Shown: positions 1 through 5,230 of the stretch, one piece after another
Numbering within the stretch: position 1 is the first letter of the stretch
Layout of the letters: each line of letters starts with the position of its first letter
Program-made: the position numbers and the translations under genes
The notes under the pieces: model-generated
Database searches by the model: none
The model's input: the letters and a program-made list of their open reading frames with translations, nothing else
Told to the model about the DNA's origin: nothing
NCBI GenBank assembly: GCA_015493425.1
Contig: WGDG01000270.1
Location: forward strand, 1 to 5,230
DNA from: Sulfurovum sp.
GTDB taxonomy: Bacteria > Campylobacterota > Campylobacteria > Campylobacterales > Sulfurovaceae
Length of the DNA: 5,230 bases
Direction of reading: 5' to 3'

Positions 1-209
1 GCATTCTCAAGAGAACCGACAGCGGCGATGAGCATGACGGTGGTGGCAGCGGTGGTGATGTTGCTCCACCCCTGCGCGAAACCGATGAGATAGACCAGTA
101 CCAGGCTGGCAGCAGCCTTGATGGCGAACTTCATTTTGTCGTTCAGCAGCGGCGTGGTCTCTACTTTGCTTTCAGTGTTGCCGTGCAGTGCCGCTTGCGC
201 TGTTGCCAT
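1..209 (-). CDS. FUSC-like / aromatic acid exporter-like membrane protein, N-terminal part (cut by window edge)
   Basis: Only the first 69 codons are present; the rest lies left of the window. The ATG is at 209-207, 6 bases after the stop of the upstream potassium-channel gene, with a GGAG (224-221, inside the end of that gene) about 11 bases ahead as a possible ribosome site. The visible protein has a hydrophilic N-terminus of about 25 residues, then KMKFAIKAAASLVLVYLIGF as a first membrane helix (about 28-44), a short GWSN turn, and a second hydrophobic stretch ITTAATTVMLIAAVGSLEN. A charged lead, a helix containing Lys-Phe-Ala, a loop with Gly-Trp, and a Thr/Ala-rich second helix resemble the start of FUSC/AaeB-type or DUF2955 exporters, which expel aromatic acids and related compounds. 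The family call rests on the N-terminus alone and is tentative. It is the last visible gene of the minus-strand operon, whose other members are also membrane proteins. Confidence 0.6.
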   Translation of the reverse strand, partial: MATAQAALHGNTESKVETTPLLNDKMKFAIKAAASLVLVYLIGFAQGWSNITTAATTVMLIAAVGSLEN

Positions 210-215
210 AAAAAG

Positions 216-887
216 TCAGCTCCGCTTCTTGCTGTTGATGGTATTGAGCCTCAGGCTGATGAGGCTGGAGACGATGATAGCTATGTAGAATACACCGATG
301 ACCGCTTCCATGTAGGCAAAAAATTCGGCAATGTGGTTCTTTGGCAGAATGTCACCGTAGCCAAGAGTCGTAAGTGTTACGAAACTGTAGTAGGCCATGC
401 GTGAAAAGCCCGCTTGCCAGCTTGTCACCTCTATGCCGCTGAATGCTGTCGGATCAAAGAGCATGATGATCATATAGATGACTGCCCATACAAGCCCCAG
501 CAGCATATAAAGCGTAAGTGACCCGATGATCTTGTTGGCATCGATATCGCCCACGAAGAGTACCTGATAGAATGCTTTGATAATGATACCTATGAAAAAG
601 ACAAGCAGCGTTAGGAGTACCAGAAAAAGGTAGATTTTGCCGGTGAAGATATGTTCGAGAATGTTGAGTGTAACAAAGACCGGCACAAGAAAAAAAATAA
701 CGTATTTCCAACTCTTGTCGGTATGCAGGCTTCTAATGCTGGCAATGAGCATCAGTACGATAATGAGCCCAAAGGCACCTTTACTGAAGATGTTGGTGAA
801 CTCCGCGACGATTGCGCCGCTGAGCAGAAAGAGCAGCAGCGAGATGAAAAGATAGAGAAAGTTGTTTTCCCGGCTGAGTGGTTTCAT
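216..887 (-). CDS. Potassium channel family protein (two-helix pore domain, six predicted helices, no RCK domain)
   Basis: This is a 223-residue integral membrane protein. The C-terminal part carries a classical K+ pore: a pore helix at about 160-172, the selectivity filter TTLGYGD at 173-179, and flanking helices at about 120-143 and 190-212 (Ion_trans_2-type). Four more hydrophobic segments precede it (about 10-29, 37-52, 60-78, 85-105), giving a six-helix layout. The fourth helix has no arginine ladder, so voltage sensing in the Kv manner is unlikely. The protein ends in a short basic tail (NSKKRS) with no RCK/TrkA-N gating domain. What gates it is not visible. The ATG (887-885) overlaps the TGA of the upstream permease as ATGA, which points to translational coupling. 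The next gene starts 6 bases after its stop. The channel call is firm because of the filter motif; ion selectivity for K+ follows from family knowledge. Confidence 0.93.
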   Translation of the reverse strand: MKPLSRENNFLYLFISLLLFLLSGAIVAEFTNIFSKGAFGLIIVLMLIASIRSLHTDKSWKYVIFFLVPVFVTLNILEHIFTGKIYLFLVLLTLLVFFIGIIIKAFYQVLFVGDIDANKIIGSLTLYMLLGLVWAVIYMIIMLFDPTAFSGIEVTSWQAGFSRMAYYSFVTLTTLGYGDILPKNHIAEFFAYMEAVIGVFYIAIIVSSLISLRLNTINSKKRS

Positions 888-1969
888 GATGCCTGCTTTA
901 CCTCTTCTTCCTCTTTGACCTCTGCTATCCAGAGTTCGAAGAGTTTGTAGGCAAGAGCGAAAATGACTGCGCCGATAAAGAGGCCGATCATCCCCATGAG
1001 CATCATGCCTCCGATGGCACCGATCAGGATGACCAGCATCGGAATGTCTACGCCGCGTCCCATCAGCATTGGTTTGAGTATGCCGTCAAGCGCACCGACG
1101 ATGAGCATATAGATGGTAAAAACCACTTCAGGTGTTCCGCTTCCCTGTGAGAAGACCCATGCAATGATGGGACCGATGACAATGAGTGCAGGCATCTGGA
1201 TGATGGTCAGGAACATGATAATCAGTGCCCAGACGATGGCAAAAGGTACTCCTATAAGTATCAGGCCAATGAATGCAAAGAATGCCTGAATGACTGCAAC
1301 CCCTATTACTCCGGTGACGACGGAACGAATGGTAAGTGTGGAGAGATTCGCCCACTCATCGCCTTTGTCTCCAAGCAGACGACGCATAATGGTCTTGTAG
1401 AAGCGCTCCCCTTCCTCAGCACCCATCAGGAAAAAGGCGGCTATGACCATGGCGGCGATGAACATAACAATGGTGCCAAGACCACTGCCCAGCGCAGAGA
1501 AGACCGAACCGGCAATGTGTTTGATTTCATTCTTGAACGGTGCAAGGGTTTTTGCAAGGTTGTGAGAAGCCGAATCCCACAGTGTGTAAGCTTTTTCACC
1601 AATCATCGGCCATTCTTTGACCTTTTCGGTCGGAGGAGGAATATCGATGGAGCCATCCTGCAGGGCAGTAGCGAGTTCGTGTCCTGTTTTGATCATCGTA
1701 TCGGAAAGTGTGTAGGTAGGAACTGCGAGGGCGGTCACGACGATGAAAGTAAGGGCGATGATAATTTTTTTGCGGTTGCCAAAACGCTCTTCAAGCATCA
1801 TAATTACCGGCTGCAGAGCGACTGCAATAATGACAGCCCAGATGATGAGGGGCAAAAAGGGCTTGGCGATGAGGTAGGAGATGTAGATGAGAAGGAAGAG
1901 AAGCCCCAGTTTGACGGCAATCTCGATAGCGATGGAGACCTTTTCCTCTTTTTCGAGTCTGTCAGGCAT
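884..1969 (-). CDS. AI-2E transporter family protein (PerM/UPF0118-type permease)
   Basis: A 361-residue multi-pass inner-membrane protein. Hydrophobic segments lie at about 18-35, 38-56, 68-86, 160-182, 215-238, 242-272 (probably a hairpin), 282-296 and 308-345. A large hydrophilic domain at about 90-155 between the third and fourth helices is typical of PF01594. The family signature is near the C-terminus: LDGILKPMLMGRGVDIP (294-310) followed by a Gly/Met-rich stretch and GLFIGAVIFALAYKLF (329-344). The tail is acidic (EVKEEEEVKQAS). Members have been linked to autoinducer-2 export (TqsA) or to Na+/H+ exchange; the substrate cannot be told from this sequence. The reading frame is open upstream to an ATG at 2128, but I chose the ATG at 1969 because it has AAGGA seven bases ahead, the upstream extension is non-hydrophobic low-quality sequence covering the promoter region, and family proteins begin at about this point. 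It is the first gene of the minus-strand operon and overlaps the channel gene by 4 bases. Confidence 0.92.
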   Translation of the reverse strand: MPDRLEKEEKVSIAIEIAVKLGLLFLLIYISYLIAKPFLPLIIWAVIIAVALQPVIMMLEERFGNRKKIIIALTFIVVTALAVPTYTLSDTMIKTGHELATALQDGSIDIPPPTEKVKEWPMIGEKAYTLWDSASHNLAKTLAPFKNEIKHIAGSVFSALGSGLGTIVMFIAAMVIAAFFLMGAEEGERFYKTIMRRLLGDKGDEWANLSTLTIRSVVTGVIGVAVIQAFFAFIGLILIGVPFAIVWALIIMFLTIIQMPALIVIGPIIAWVFSQGSGTPEVVFTIYMLIVGALDGILKPMLMGRGVDIPMLVILIGAIGGMMLMGMIGLFIGAVIFALAYKLFELWIAEVKEEEEVKQAS

Positions 1970-1976
1970 AAGATTT

Positions 1977-1981
1977 CCTTT
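1977..1981 (-). promoter_or_regulatory. Ribosome binding site AAGGA that fixes the permease start
   Basis: On the minus strand the sequence reads AAAAGGAAATCTTATG, with AAGGA at 1981-1977 and seven bases between it and the ATG at 1969. This is near-ideal spacing. It argues against the longer in-frame reading that begins at 2128. Confidence 0.8.
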
Positions 1982-2004
1982 TGGTTGAAAATTTAATATA
2001 TAGA

Positions 2005-2029
2005 ATGTATACCTATAGGGAGTGTACAT
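2005..2029. repeat. Imperfect inverted repeat, 8-bp arms around a 9-bp spacer
   Basis: The arms are ATGTATAC (2005-2012) and GTGTACAT (2022-2029). They match at 7 of 8 positions, and the odd pair (2010/2024) is T with G. The spacer contains part of the 8-bp palindrome CCTATAGG (2012-2019). If minus-strand transcription starts just downstream of the TATAAT at 2047-2042, the repeat falls in the 5' untranslated leader of the permease mRNA. There it could form a hairpin about 35 bases ahead of the start codon, or it could be a protein-binding site. There is no T-run, so it is not a standard terminator. Function is unknown. Confidence 0.45.
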
Positions 2030-2041
2030 AAAACTTCTATA

Positions 2042-2047
2042 ATTATA
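2042..2047 (-). promoter_or_regulatory. Candidate promoter -10 box for the permease/channel/exporter operon
   Basis: The minus strand reads GCTATAATTATAG, with a perfect TATAAT at 2047-2042. A start of transcription near 2035 would give a leader of about 66 bases before the ATG at 1969. No TTGACA-like -35 box lies 16-18 bases upstream. That is common for sigma-70 promoters of Campylobacterota, which rely mostly on the -10 region. The box lies inside the 12-bp palindrome CTATAATTATAG (2037-2048), so the same hexamer also reads on the plus strand (2038-2043). A weaker alternative is TATATT at 2000-1995. Confidence 0.5.
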
Positions 2048-2066
2048 GCGTAGAAGACTGTATTTT

Positions 2067-2087
2067 TGCGGGCAGATTCTGCCTGCA
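2067..2087. promoter_or_regulatory. 21-bp near-perfect dyad, candidate operator between the divergent promoters
   Basis: The sequence is symmetric about position 2077: nine of ten base pairs match, and the only mismatch is G2070 opposite T2084. The core GGCAGATTCTGCC (2071-2083) is a perfect palindrome around one central base. Its centre is 30 bases from the minus-strand TATAAT and 27 bases from the plus-strand TATAAT, and its right half covers the place where a plus-strand -35 box would sit (2081-2086). A run of T lies before it on the plus strand, not after it, and there is no T-run after it on the minus strand, so it is not an intrinsic terminator. I infer a site for a dimeric regulator; no regulator family can be named from the sequence. 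Confidence 0.55.
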
Positions 2088-2095
2088 CTTAAGTG
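2086..2095. repeat. 10-bp perfect palindrome CACTTAAGTG
   Basis: This perfect palindrome abuts the 21-bp dyad and shares its last two bases. It lies in the spacer just upstream of the plus-strand TATAAT. It could be a second binding half of the same control region or a chance palindrome; a 10-bp palindrome alone is weak evidence. Confidence 0.35.
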
Positions 2096-2103
2096 GAATG
2101 GGA

Positions 2104-2109
2104 TATAAT
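2104..2109 (+). promoter_or_regulatory. Candidate promoter -10 box for the plus-strand operon
   Basis: A perfect TATAAT in the context GGGATATAATGTTTACC lies 44 bases before the ATG at 2154. Transcription would start near 2116 and give a leader of about 38 bases. No good -35 hexamer is present at 16-18 bases upstream (2081-2086 is GCCTGC, part of the dyad), so the promoter would depend on the -10 box or on an activator. GGGGA at 2139-2143 is the likely ribosome site. Confidence 0.6.
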
Positions 2110-2153
2110 GTTTACCATAAGAATACATATGAAAAAATGGGGATTATATATTG

Positions 2154-2774
2154 ATGAAACAGTTAAAGTATGTAGGTGCCAAACCAAAAGTTTCCCAAAA
2201 AGGAATCAGTTTTGATGTCTCCAAACCGGATAGTTACACCTTCCTCAGTGCAGCCATTGAACTGCTTGAGACACTTGATTTCACGGCGACAGATGGAAAA
2301 AAAGTCAACCTCCATGAAGTTAGAAGCAAAGAGTATAACAGCCAAGAACTCGTTGACCTGGTAAGCAAGTACTGTGACAATGTTGATGCGATTTTCGATG
2401 AGGGACAGGCCGGTACGGATACGCTTATTTCCGAGTACCGTAAGAAGGTGGCGGAAAATCCGAACCTTACCCATGATGAGAAGCAGGCTTGGCTCGGTAA
2501 TATCGACATCATGCACGACTATTATCTGCAGTATATGACCAACGAGCGTGCCTACCGCTGTCTGCTGCACATTCTTGCGGACAAGATTCATGAAAATCAC
2601 ATTGAGAGCGTGGTGGTGCCGCTTGGCAGAAACTACGGTTTGGTACTGGGGGATATTGCTGATGTATTGCGTGACCACAAACCTCCTTATGATGCAACAA
2701 TGCGTATTGAACAAAAAGACGGTATCGGGTATGCAATACTGGATATGAACCGCCCCGCGCCGCTGGACATATAA
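2154..2774 (+). CDS. Conserved-looking soluble protein of unknown function
   Basis: A protein of 206 residues that I do not recognise by function. It has no signal peptide and no membrane helix, so it is probably cytoplasmic. The composition is mixed and acidic, with helix-rich stretches at about 26-42, 63-82, 88-103 and 107-148. Two cysteines (74 and 136) are far apart and form no metal motif. The N-terminus (MKQLKYVGAKPKVSQKGISF) and the segment VVVPLGRNYGLVLGDIADVL (about 153-172) look the most motif-like. From memory, similar short proteins occur as conserved hypotheticals in Campylobacterota; this was not checked. The ATG at 2154 is preceded directly by an in-frame TTG at 2151; GGGGA at 2139-2143 lies 10 and 7 bases ahead of them respectively, so either could serve. 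It is the first gene of the plus-strand operon, and the glutamate synthase-like gene begins 9 bases after its stop. Coding status is well supported; the role is not. Confidence 0.85.
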   Translation: MKQLKYVGAKPKVSQKGISFDVSKPDSYTFLSAAIELLETLDFTATDGKKVNLHEVRSKEYNSQELVDLVSKYCDNVDAIFDEGQAGTDTLISEYRKKVAENPNLTHDEKQAWLGNIDIMHDYYLQYMTNERAYRCLLHILADKIHENHIESVVVPLGRNYGLVLGDIADVLRDHKPPYDATMRIEQKDGIGYAILDMNRPAPLDI

Positions 2775-2783
2775 GAACAGTGC

Positions 2784-4508
2784 ATGATTGACCGTATTTG
2801 GGCGTTTCTTGGCAACTTTACAGAACTGATAGTGGTGCTGCTCTTTATCGGGCTGGTGCTGCTTTTCATTTATGACCGCTATGTGCAGCGTAAGCATCAG
2901 CTGTTGATAAACTATCCGGTTATCGGCCGTTTCCGCTATTTCTTCGAAGCGCTGCGTGAACCGCTGCGTCAGTACTTTGCCGAAGAGACTTTTTACGAGT
3001 CCCGCGACAAGGTCGAGTGGGTCTATAAGGCGGCAAAAGATGTACCAAACTACCAGTCTTTCTCTGTCTCGCAGCCCTTTTCTGGGTCGCGTTTCGTGCT
3101 CAAGCACTCGGCGAATGTGAAAAACGAAGATGAAGTCTCCGAAGAGATGTCCGTTACTTTCGGAGAGAATCGCCCCATCCCCTTTGTTGCTAAAACCCCC
3201 ATTATCCGTTCGGCCATGAGTGACGGTGCGCTCAGCCCCGAAGCGGTGCGTGCCTTTTCGCTTGGTGCAAAGCTCTCGGGCTTTACAGTCAATACCGGTG
3301 AGGGGAGTCTGACCTCAAATCACCTCTATACACTCGAGCCGGGCAAAGAGGATGTCGGTTATCTTGAAGTGGTCAAGAGCACGCCGTTTGCCGAATTTGC
3401 CTTCAAGGTGGTAGACAAACTCTTCAACCGAGCAATGGCGCTCAAGGCATACCGCAAGATCCTCTTGAACAAAAAGACAAGCAACACCTATCTCTATGAC
3501 AAAAAGAGTCATATGCTCTATCGTGTCAATTGGGATGCACCGCTGGAAGCGTTTCCCAAAGAGATACCTGAGTCACTGCCGGATATTATTTTTCAAATGA
3601 GTTCAGGGCTTTACGGCGTACGTGACAAAAATGGAGATTTTGATGAGGAACGCTATACAAAGGTGATGCGCTTTTGCCGTATGACAGAGATCAAGATCGC
3701 TCAGGGAGCCAAGCAGACGGGCGGAAAGCTCGCCGGCAGCAAAGTCTCAGCCGACATCGCCTACTACCGCGGGGTTGAAGAGGGCAAAGATCTCTTTTCT
3801 CCAAACCGCTTCCCCTATGCCGATACGATTGACCATCTGCTCGATTTTGTCGGACGGCTTCAGGATATCTCACAAAAGCCTGTGGGGCTTAAAATTGTCA
3901 TCTCCGATGCCAACTCTGCCGACCAGATAATAGCCAAGGCGGCTATTCGGAAAGAGCTTGGCCAGGCATTGCCGGACTTTATCAGTGTCGACAGCGGGGA
4001 TGGCGGAAGTGCTACTGCACCGCTTGAGATGATGGAGTCGGTGGGGCTTACGACCAACAATGCACTCTATATTCTCGATTCCGCCCTGCGAAAGCACGGA
4101 CTGCGTGATGACATCAAGATCATCGCAAGCGGAAAACTGCTGACACCCGATGACGTGCTCATCACGATGTCCATGGGAGCCGATGCGGTAGGTATTGCAC
4201 GTGGTTTCATGATGAGTGGCGGGTGTATCAGGGCACGGCTGTGTTCGGGTTACGGGTCACACCAGTGTCCGGTAGGCATGGCAACACAGGATCCAAAACG
4301 AAGAGCATCCTATCTTGTTGTCAAAAAGGGTCATGAGATTGCTAACTACCACAAAAACCTCATTAAAGGTATGCGTACCCTGCTTGCGATTATGGGCTTT
4401 GACCACATCTCCCAGGTGAGCAGAAAGAACCTTACCTACAAAGAGGAGAGTGGTGAGATCTACTTCGACGTAGACAGTTACTTCAAACAGAAACTGCATC
4501 TCAAATAG
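2784..4508 (+). CDS. Membrane-anchored FMN-binding glutamate synthase family protein (GltB central/FMN domain only)
   Basis: A protein of 574 residues. One N-terminal membrane helix (about 13-30) is followed by a basic stretch (DRYVQRKH), which places the rest in the cytoplasm. The body is a glutamate-synthase-type (beta/alpha)8 FMN domain (PF01645): SAMSDGALSPEA (143-154), VNTGEG (169-174), MSSGLYGVRD (272-281), EIKIAQGAK (302-310) with GGKLAGSKV (313-321), DSGDGGSATAPLE (403-415), IIASGKLLTPDDV (446-458) and GADAVGIARGFMMSGGC (465-481). Cysteines 481, 487 and 495 with PVGMATQDP correspond to the [3Fe-4S] ligands of GltB, though the spacing is C-x5-C-x7-C rather than C-x5-C-x4-C. The N-terminal glutamine amidotransferase domain and C-terminal GltB helix domain are absent, so classical glutamine-dependent glutamate synthesis by this chain alone is unlikely. 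A segment of about 85 residues (181-266) separates two conserved FMN-domain blocks. True substrate and electron partner are unknown. Ribosome site is weak (AAGAA), which suggests coupling to the preceding gene. Confidence 0.92.
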   Translation: MIDRIWAFLGNFTELIVVLLFIGLVLLFIYDRYVQRKHQLLINYPVIGRFRYFFEALREPLRQYFAEETFYESRDKVEWVYKAAKDVPNYQSFSVSQPFSGSRFVLKHSANVKNEDEVSEEMSVTFGENRPIPFVAKTPIIRSAMSDGALSPEAVRAFSLGAKLSGFTVNTGEGSLTSNHLYTLEPGKEDVGYLEVVKSTPFAEFAFKVVDKLFNRAMALKAYRKILLNKKTSNTYLYDKKSHMLYRVNWDAPLEAFPKEIPESLPDIIFQMSSGLYGVRDKNGDFDEERYTKVMRFCRMTEIKIAQGAKQTGGKLAGSKVSADIAYYRGVEEGKDLFSPNRFPYADTIDHLLDFVGRLQDISQKPVGLKIVISDANSADQIIAKAAIRKELGQALPDFISVDSGDGGSATAPLEMMESVGLTTNNALYILDSALRKHGLRDDIKIIASGKLLTPDDVLITMSMGADAVGIARGFMMSGGCIRARLCSGYGSHQCPVGMATQDPKRRASYLVVKKGHEIANYHKNLIKGMRTLLAIMGFDHISQVSRKNLTYKEESGEIYFDVDSYFKQKLHLK

Positions 4509-4523
4509 GGATAGCGTGTAAGA

Positions 4524-5147
4524 ATGACTGAGAAAATTTTATGCTGCCACGAGTGTGACGAACTGTTGCGGGTACCCCAAACACGTAAAGAGGGACGGTT
4601 GAAGTGCCCACGCTGCGGCACGACACTGCTGCGTCAGAAAAAGGGGATGGTGGAGATCATGTATGCACTCTCCATTGCTGCAGCCATCCTCTTTTTACTG
4701 ACCAACTACTTTCCCTTTCTCTCTTTTCATGTTGTGGGGAACACATCACATGCGAACTTCATGACCAGCATCGTCTACCTTTTTGGTGAGAAAGACTGGC
4801 TCATAGGCATTGCCGTACTGATGACGACCGTTGTCGTACCGCTGATTCGTATCGGGCTGATGCTGAGTCTCTTCGGGCCGATCTATCATGGCATCATACC
4901 GCCCTATACGGTGTTCGCACTCAAAGTACTTTCCCATTCGCTTCCCTGGGCAATGCTCGATGTCTTTCTGGTCGGTGTATTTGTTTCCATGGTGAAACTG
5001 GTAAAAATGGGAACGATCATTCCGGGACTGTCTCTGTGGGCATTTATGGTGATGGTTTTTGTGATGGCGGCGATGCAGGTAGTGTTCGATCCTCAGCCAC
5101 TGTGGGAGAAGGTCGATGAACGACGCAGAGAGAGGGAATTGGCATGA
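4524..5147 (+). CDS. pqiA: Paraquat-inducible protein A (PqiA) domain protein with N-terminal zinc ribbon
   Basis: A 207-residue inner-membrane protein. The N-terminus carries a rubredoxin-like zinc ribbon, C8-x2-C11 and C28-x2-C31, with one extra cysteine at position 7. Four membrane helices follow at about 46-66, 92-115, 128-158 and 168-188. NYFPFLSF (61-68) and HSLPWAMLDVFLVGVFVSMVKL (starting 137) are strong PqiA (PF04403) signatures. The tail is charged (DERRRERELA). In E. coli, PqiA is about twice this length with two such domains and works with the MCE protein PqiB and lipoprotein PqiC in membrane-lipid transport and envelope stress. Here one domain fills one gene. It starts 15 bases after the glutamate synthase-like gene; a GGGA at 4508-4511 overlapping that stop is a weak ribosome site. 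Its stop overlaps the next ATG as ATGA. Family assignment is firm; substrate is inferred from relatives. Confidence 0.93.
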   Translation: MTEKILCCHECDELLRVPQTRKEGRLKCPRCGTTLLRQKKGMVEIMYALSIAAAILFLLTNYFPFLSFHVVGNTSHANFMTSIVYLFGEKDWLIGIAVLMTTVVVPLIRIGLMLSLFGPIYHGIIPPYTVFALKVLSHSLPWAMLDVFLVGVFVSMVKLVKMGTIIPGLSLWAFMVMVFVMAAMQVVFDPQPLWEKVDERRRERELA

Positions 5148-5230
5148 GAGCGATCGATCTTGGTATGGCAAGCTGTCATACTTGCCAAAAGGTAGTGAAA
5201 CTTCCAAAGGTAAAGGGTGAGGGGGAAGTA
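5144..5230 (+). CDS. Second PqiA-like protein, N-terminal zinc-ribbon fragment (cut by window edge)
   Basis: Only 29 codons are visible, beginning MRAIDLGMASCHTCQKVVKL. The ATG at 5144 overlaps the preceding stop (ATGA) and has GAGGGA at 5132-5137, six bases ahead, a good ribosome site. C11-x2-C14 followed by a short basic stretch matches the first half of a zinc ribbon like that of the preceding PqiA gene (C8-x2-C11). Position and motif make a second PqiA-domain protein the best guess, corresponding to the second half of the two-domain E. coli PqiA. The membrane part is outside the window, so another zinc-ribbon protein cannot be excluded. Confidence 0.7.
   Translation, partial: MRAIDLGMASCHTCQKVVKLPKVKGEGEV

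Noticed and set aside
1517..1996. A 159-residue open frame on the plus strand
   Set aside because: It is antisense to the permease, with no motif or ribosome site; a reading-frame shadow.
2067..2087. Intrinsic terminator
   Set aside because: The dyad has a stem but a run of T only before it on the plus strand, with no T-run after it on either strand. It sits between divergent operons, where no terminator is needed.
1970..2128. In-frame N-terminal extension of 53 residues on the AI-2E family permease
   Set aside because: It would cover the minus-strand -10 box and the dyad, has an unusual composition rich in Tyr and Arg, and lacks a convincing ribosome site, whereas the ATG at 1969 has AAGGA seven bases ahead.
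2129..2215. A 28-codon out-of-frame upstream ORF (ATG at 2129) overlapping the start of the unknown-function gene
   Set aside because: It has only a weak AAGAA ahead of it and no recognisable peptide; it is most likely a chance ATG in an AT-rich leader, although translational control cannot be ruled out.
2163..3107. A 314-residue open frame on the minus strand
   Set aside because: It runs antisense across the unknown-function gene, the 9-base gap and the start of the flavoprotein gene. It has no protein-like motifs, and the plus-strand genes here are well supported.
4495..4523. Terminator or promoter between the flavoprotein and PqiA genes
   Set aside because: The gap is 15 bases with no hairpin or T-run and no TATAAT-like box, so the genes are best read as one operon.
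4746..5207. A 153-residue open frame on the minus strand
   Set aside because: It is antisense to the PqiA gene and crosses into the next one. Its composition (many His, Gln, Arg) is typical of a reverse reading of a membrane protein gene.

Overview
The window is a gene-dense bacterial segment with two divergent transcription units that start from one shared 184-bp intergenic region (1970-2153). Gene content, compact operon structure, promoters with good -10 boxes but no recognisable -35, and the style of the proteins suggest a member of the Campylobacterota, perhaps a Sulfurovum-like sulfur oxidiser. That assignment is an inference from protein resemblance and was not computed. No RNA genes, insertion sequences, CRISPR arrays or other mobile elements are visible.

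The minus-strand unit reads leftwards from 1969. It holds an AI-2E/PerM-type multi-pass permease (884-1969), a six-helix potassium-channel-like protein with a TTLGYGD selectivity filter (216-887, overlapping the permease by the 4 bases ATGA), and the N-terminal part of a third membrane protein resembling FUSC/aromatic-acid exporters (209 down to 1, cut by the window edge). All three are integral membrane proteins that probably move small solutes or ions.

The plus-strand unit reads rightwards from 2154. It holds a soluble conserved-looking protein of unknown function (2154-2774), a membrane-anchored single-domain relative of the glutamate synthase FMN domain (2784-4508), a PqiA-domain membrane protein with a zinc ribbon (4524-5147), and the start of a second zinc-ribbon protein, probably another PqiA (5144 to the edge). 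Gaps are 9 and 15 bases, and the last pair overlaps by ATGA, so this looks like one operon. The PqiA pair suggests a split version of the PqiA-PqiB membrane-lipid/stress system, with an MCE (PqiB/MlaD-like) gene expected further downstream.

The intergenic region is the most structured non-coding part. It has a TATAAT on each strand facing its own operon. Almost midway between the two boxes lies a 21-bp near-perfect dyad (2067-2087), followed directly by a 10-bp palindrome. This arrangement suits a regulator that controls both directions. The most interesting protein is the FMN-domain glutamate synthase relative. It lacks the glutamine amidotransferase domain, has an N-terminal membrane anchor and an extra segment of roughly 85 residues, and spaces its iron-sulfur cysteines differently from classical GltB. 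I found no clear evidence of an entirely new system.
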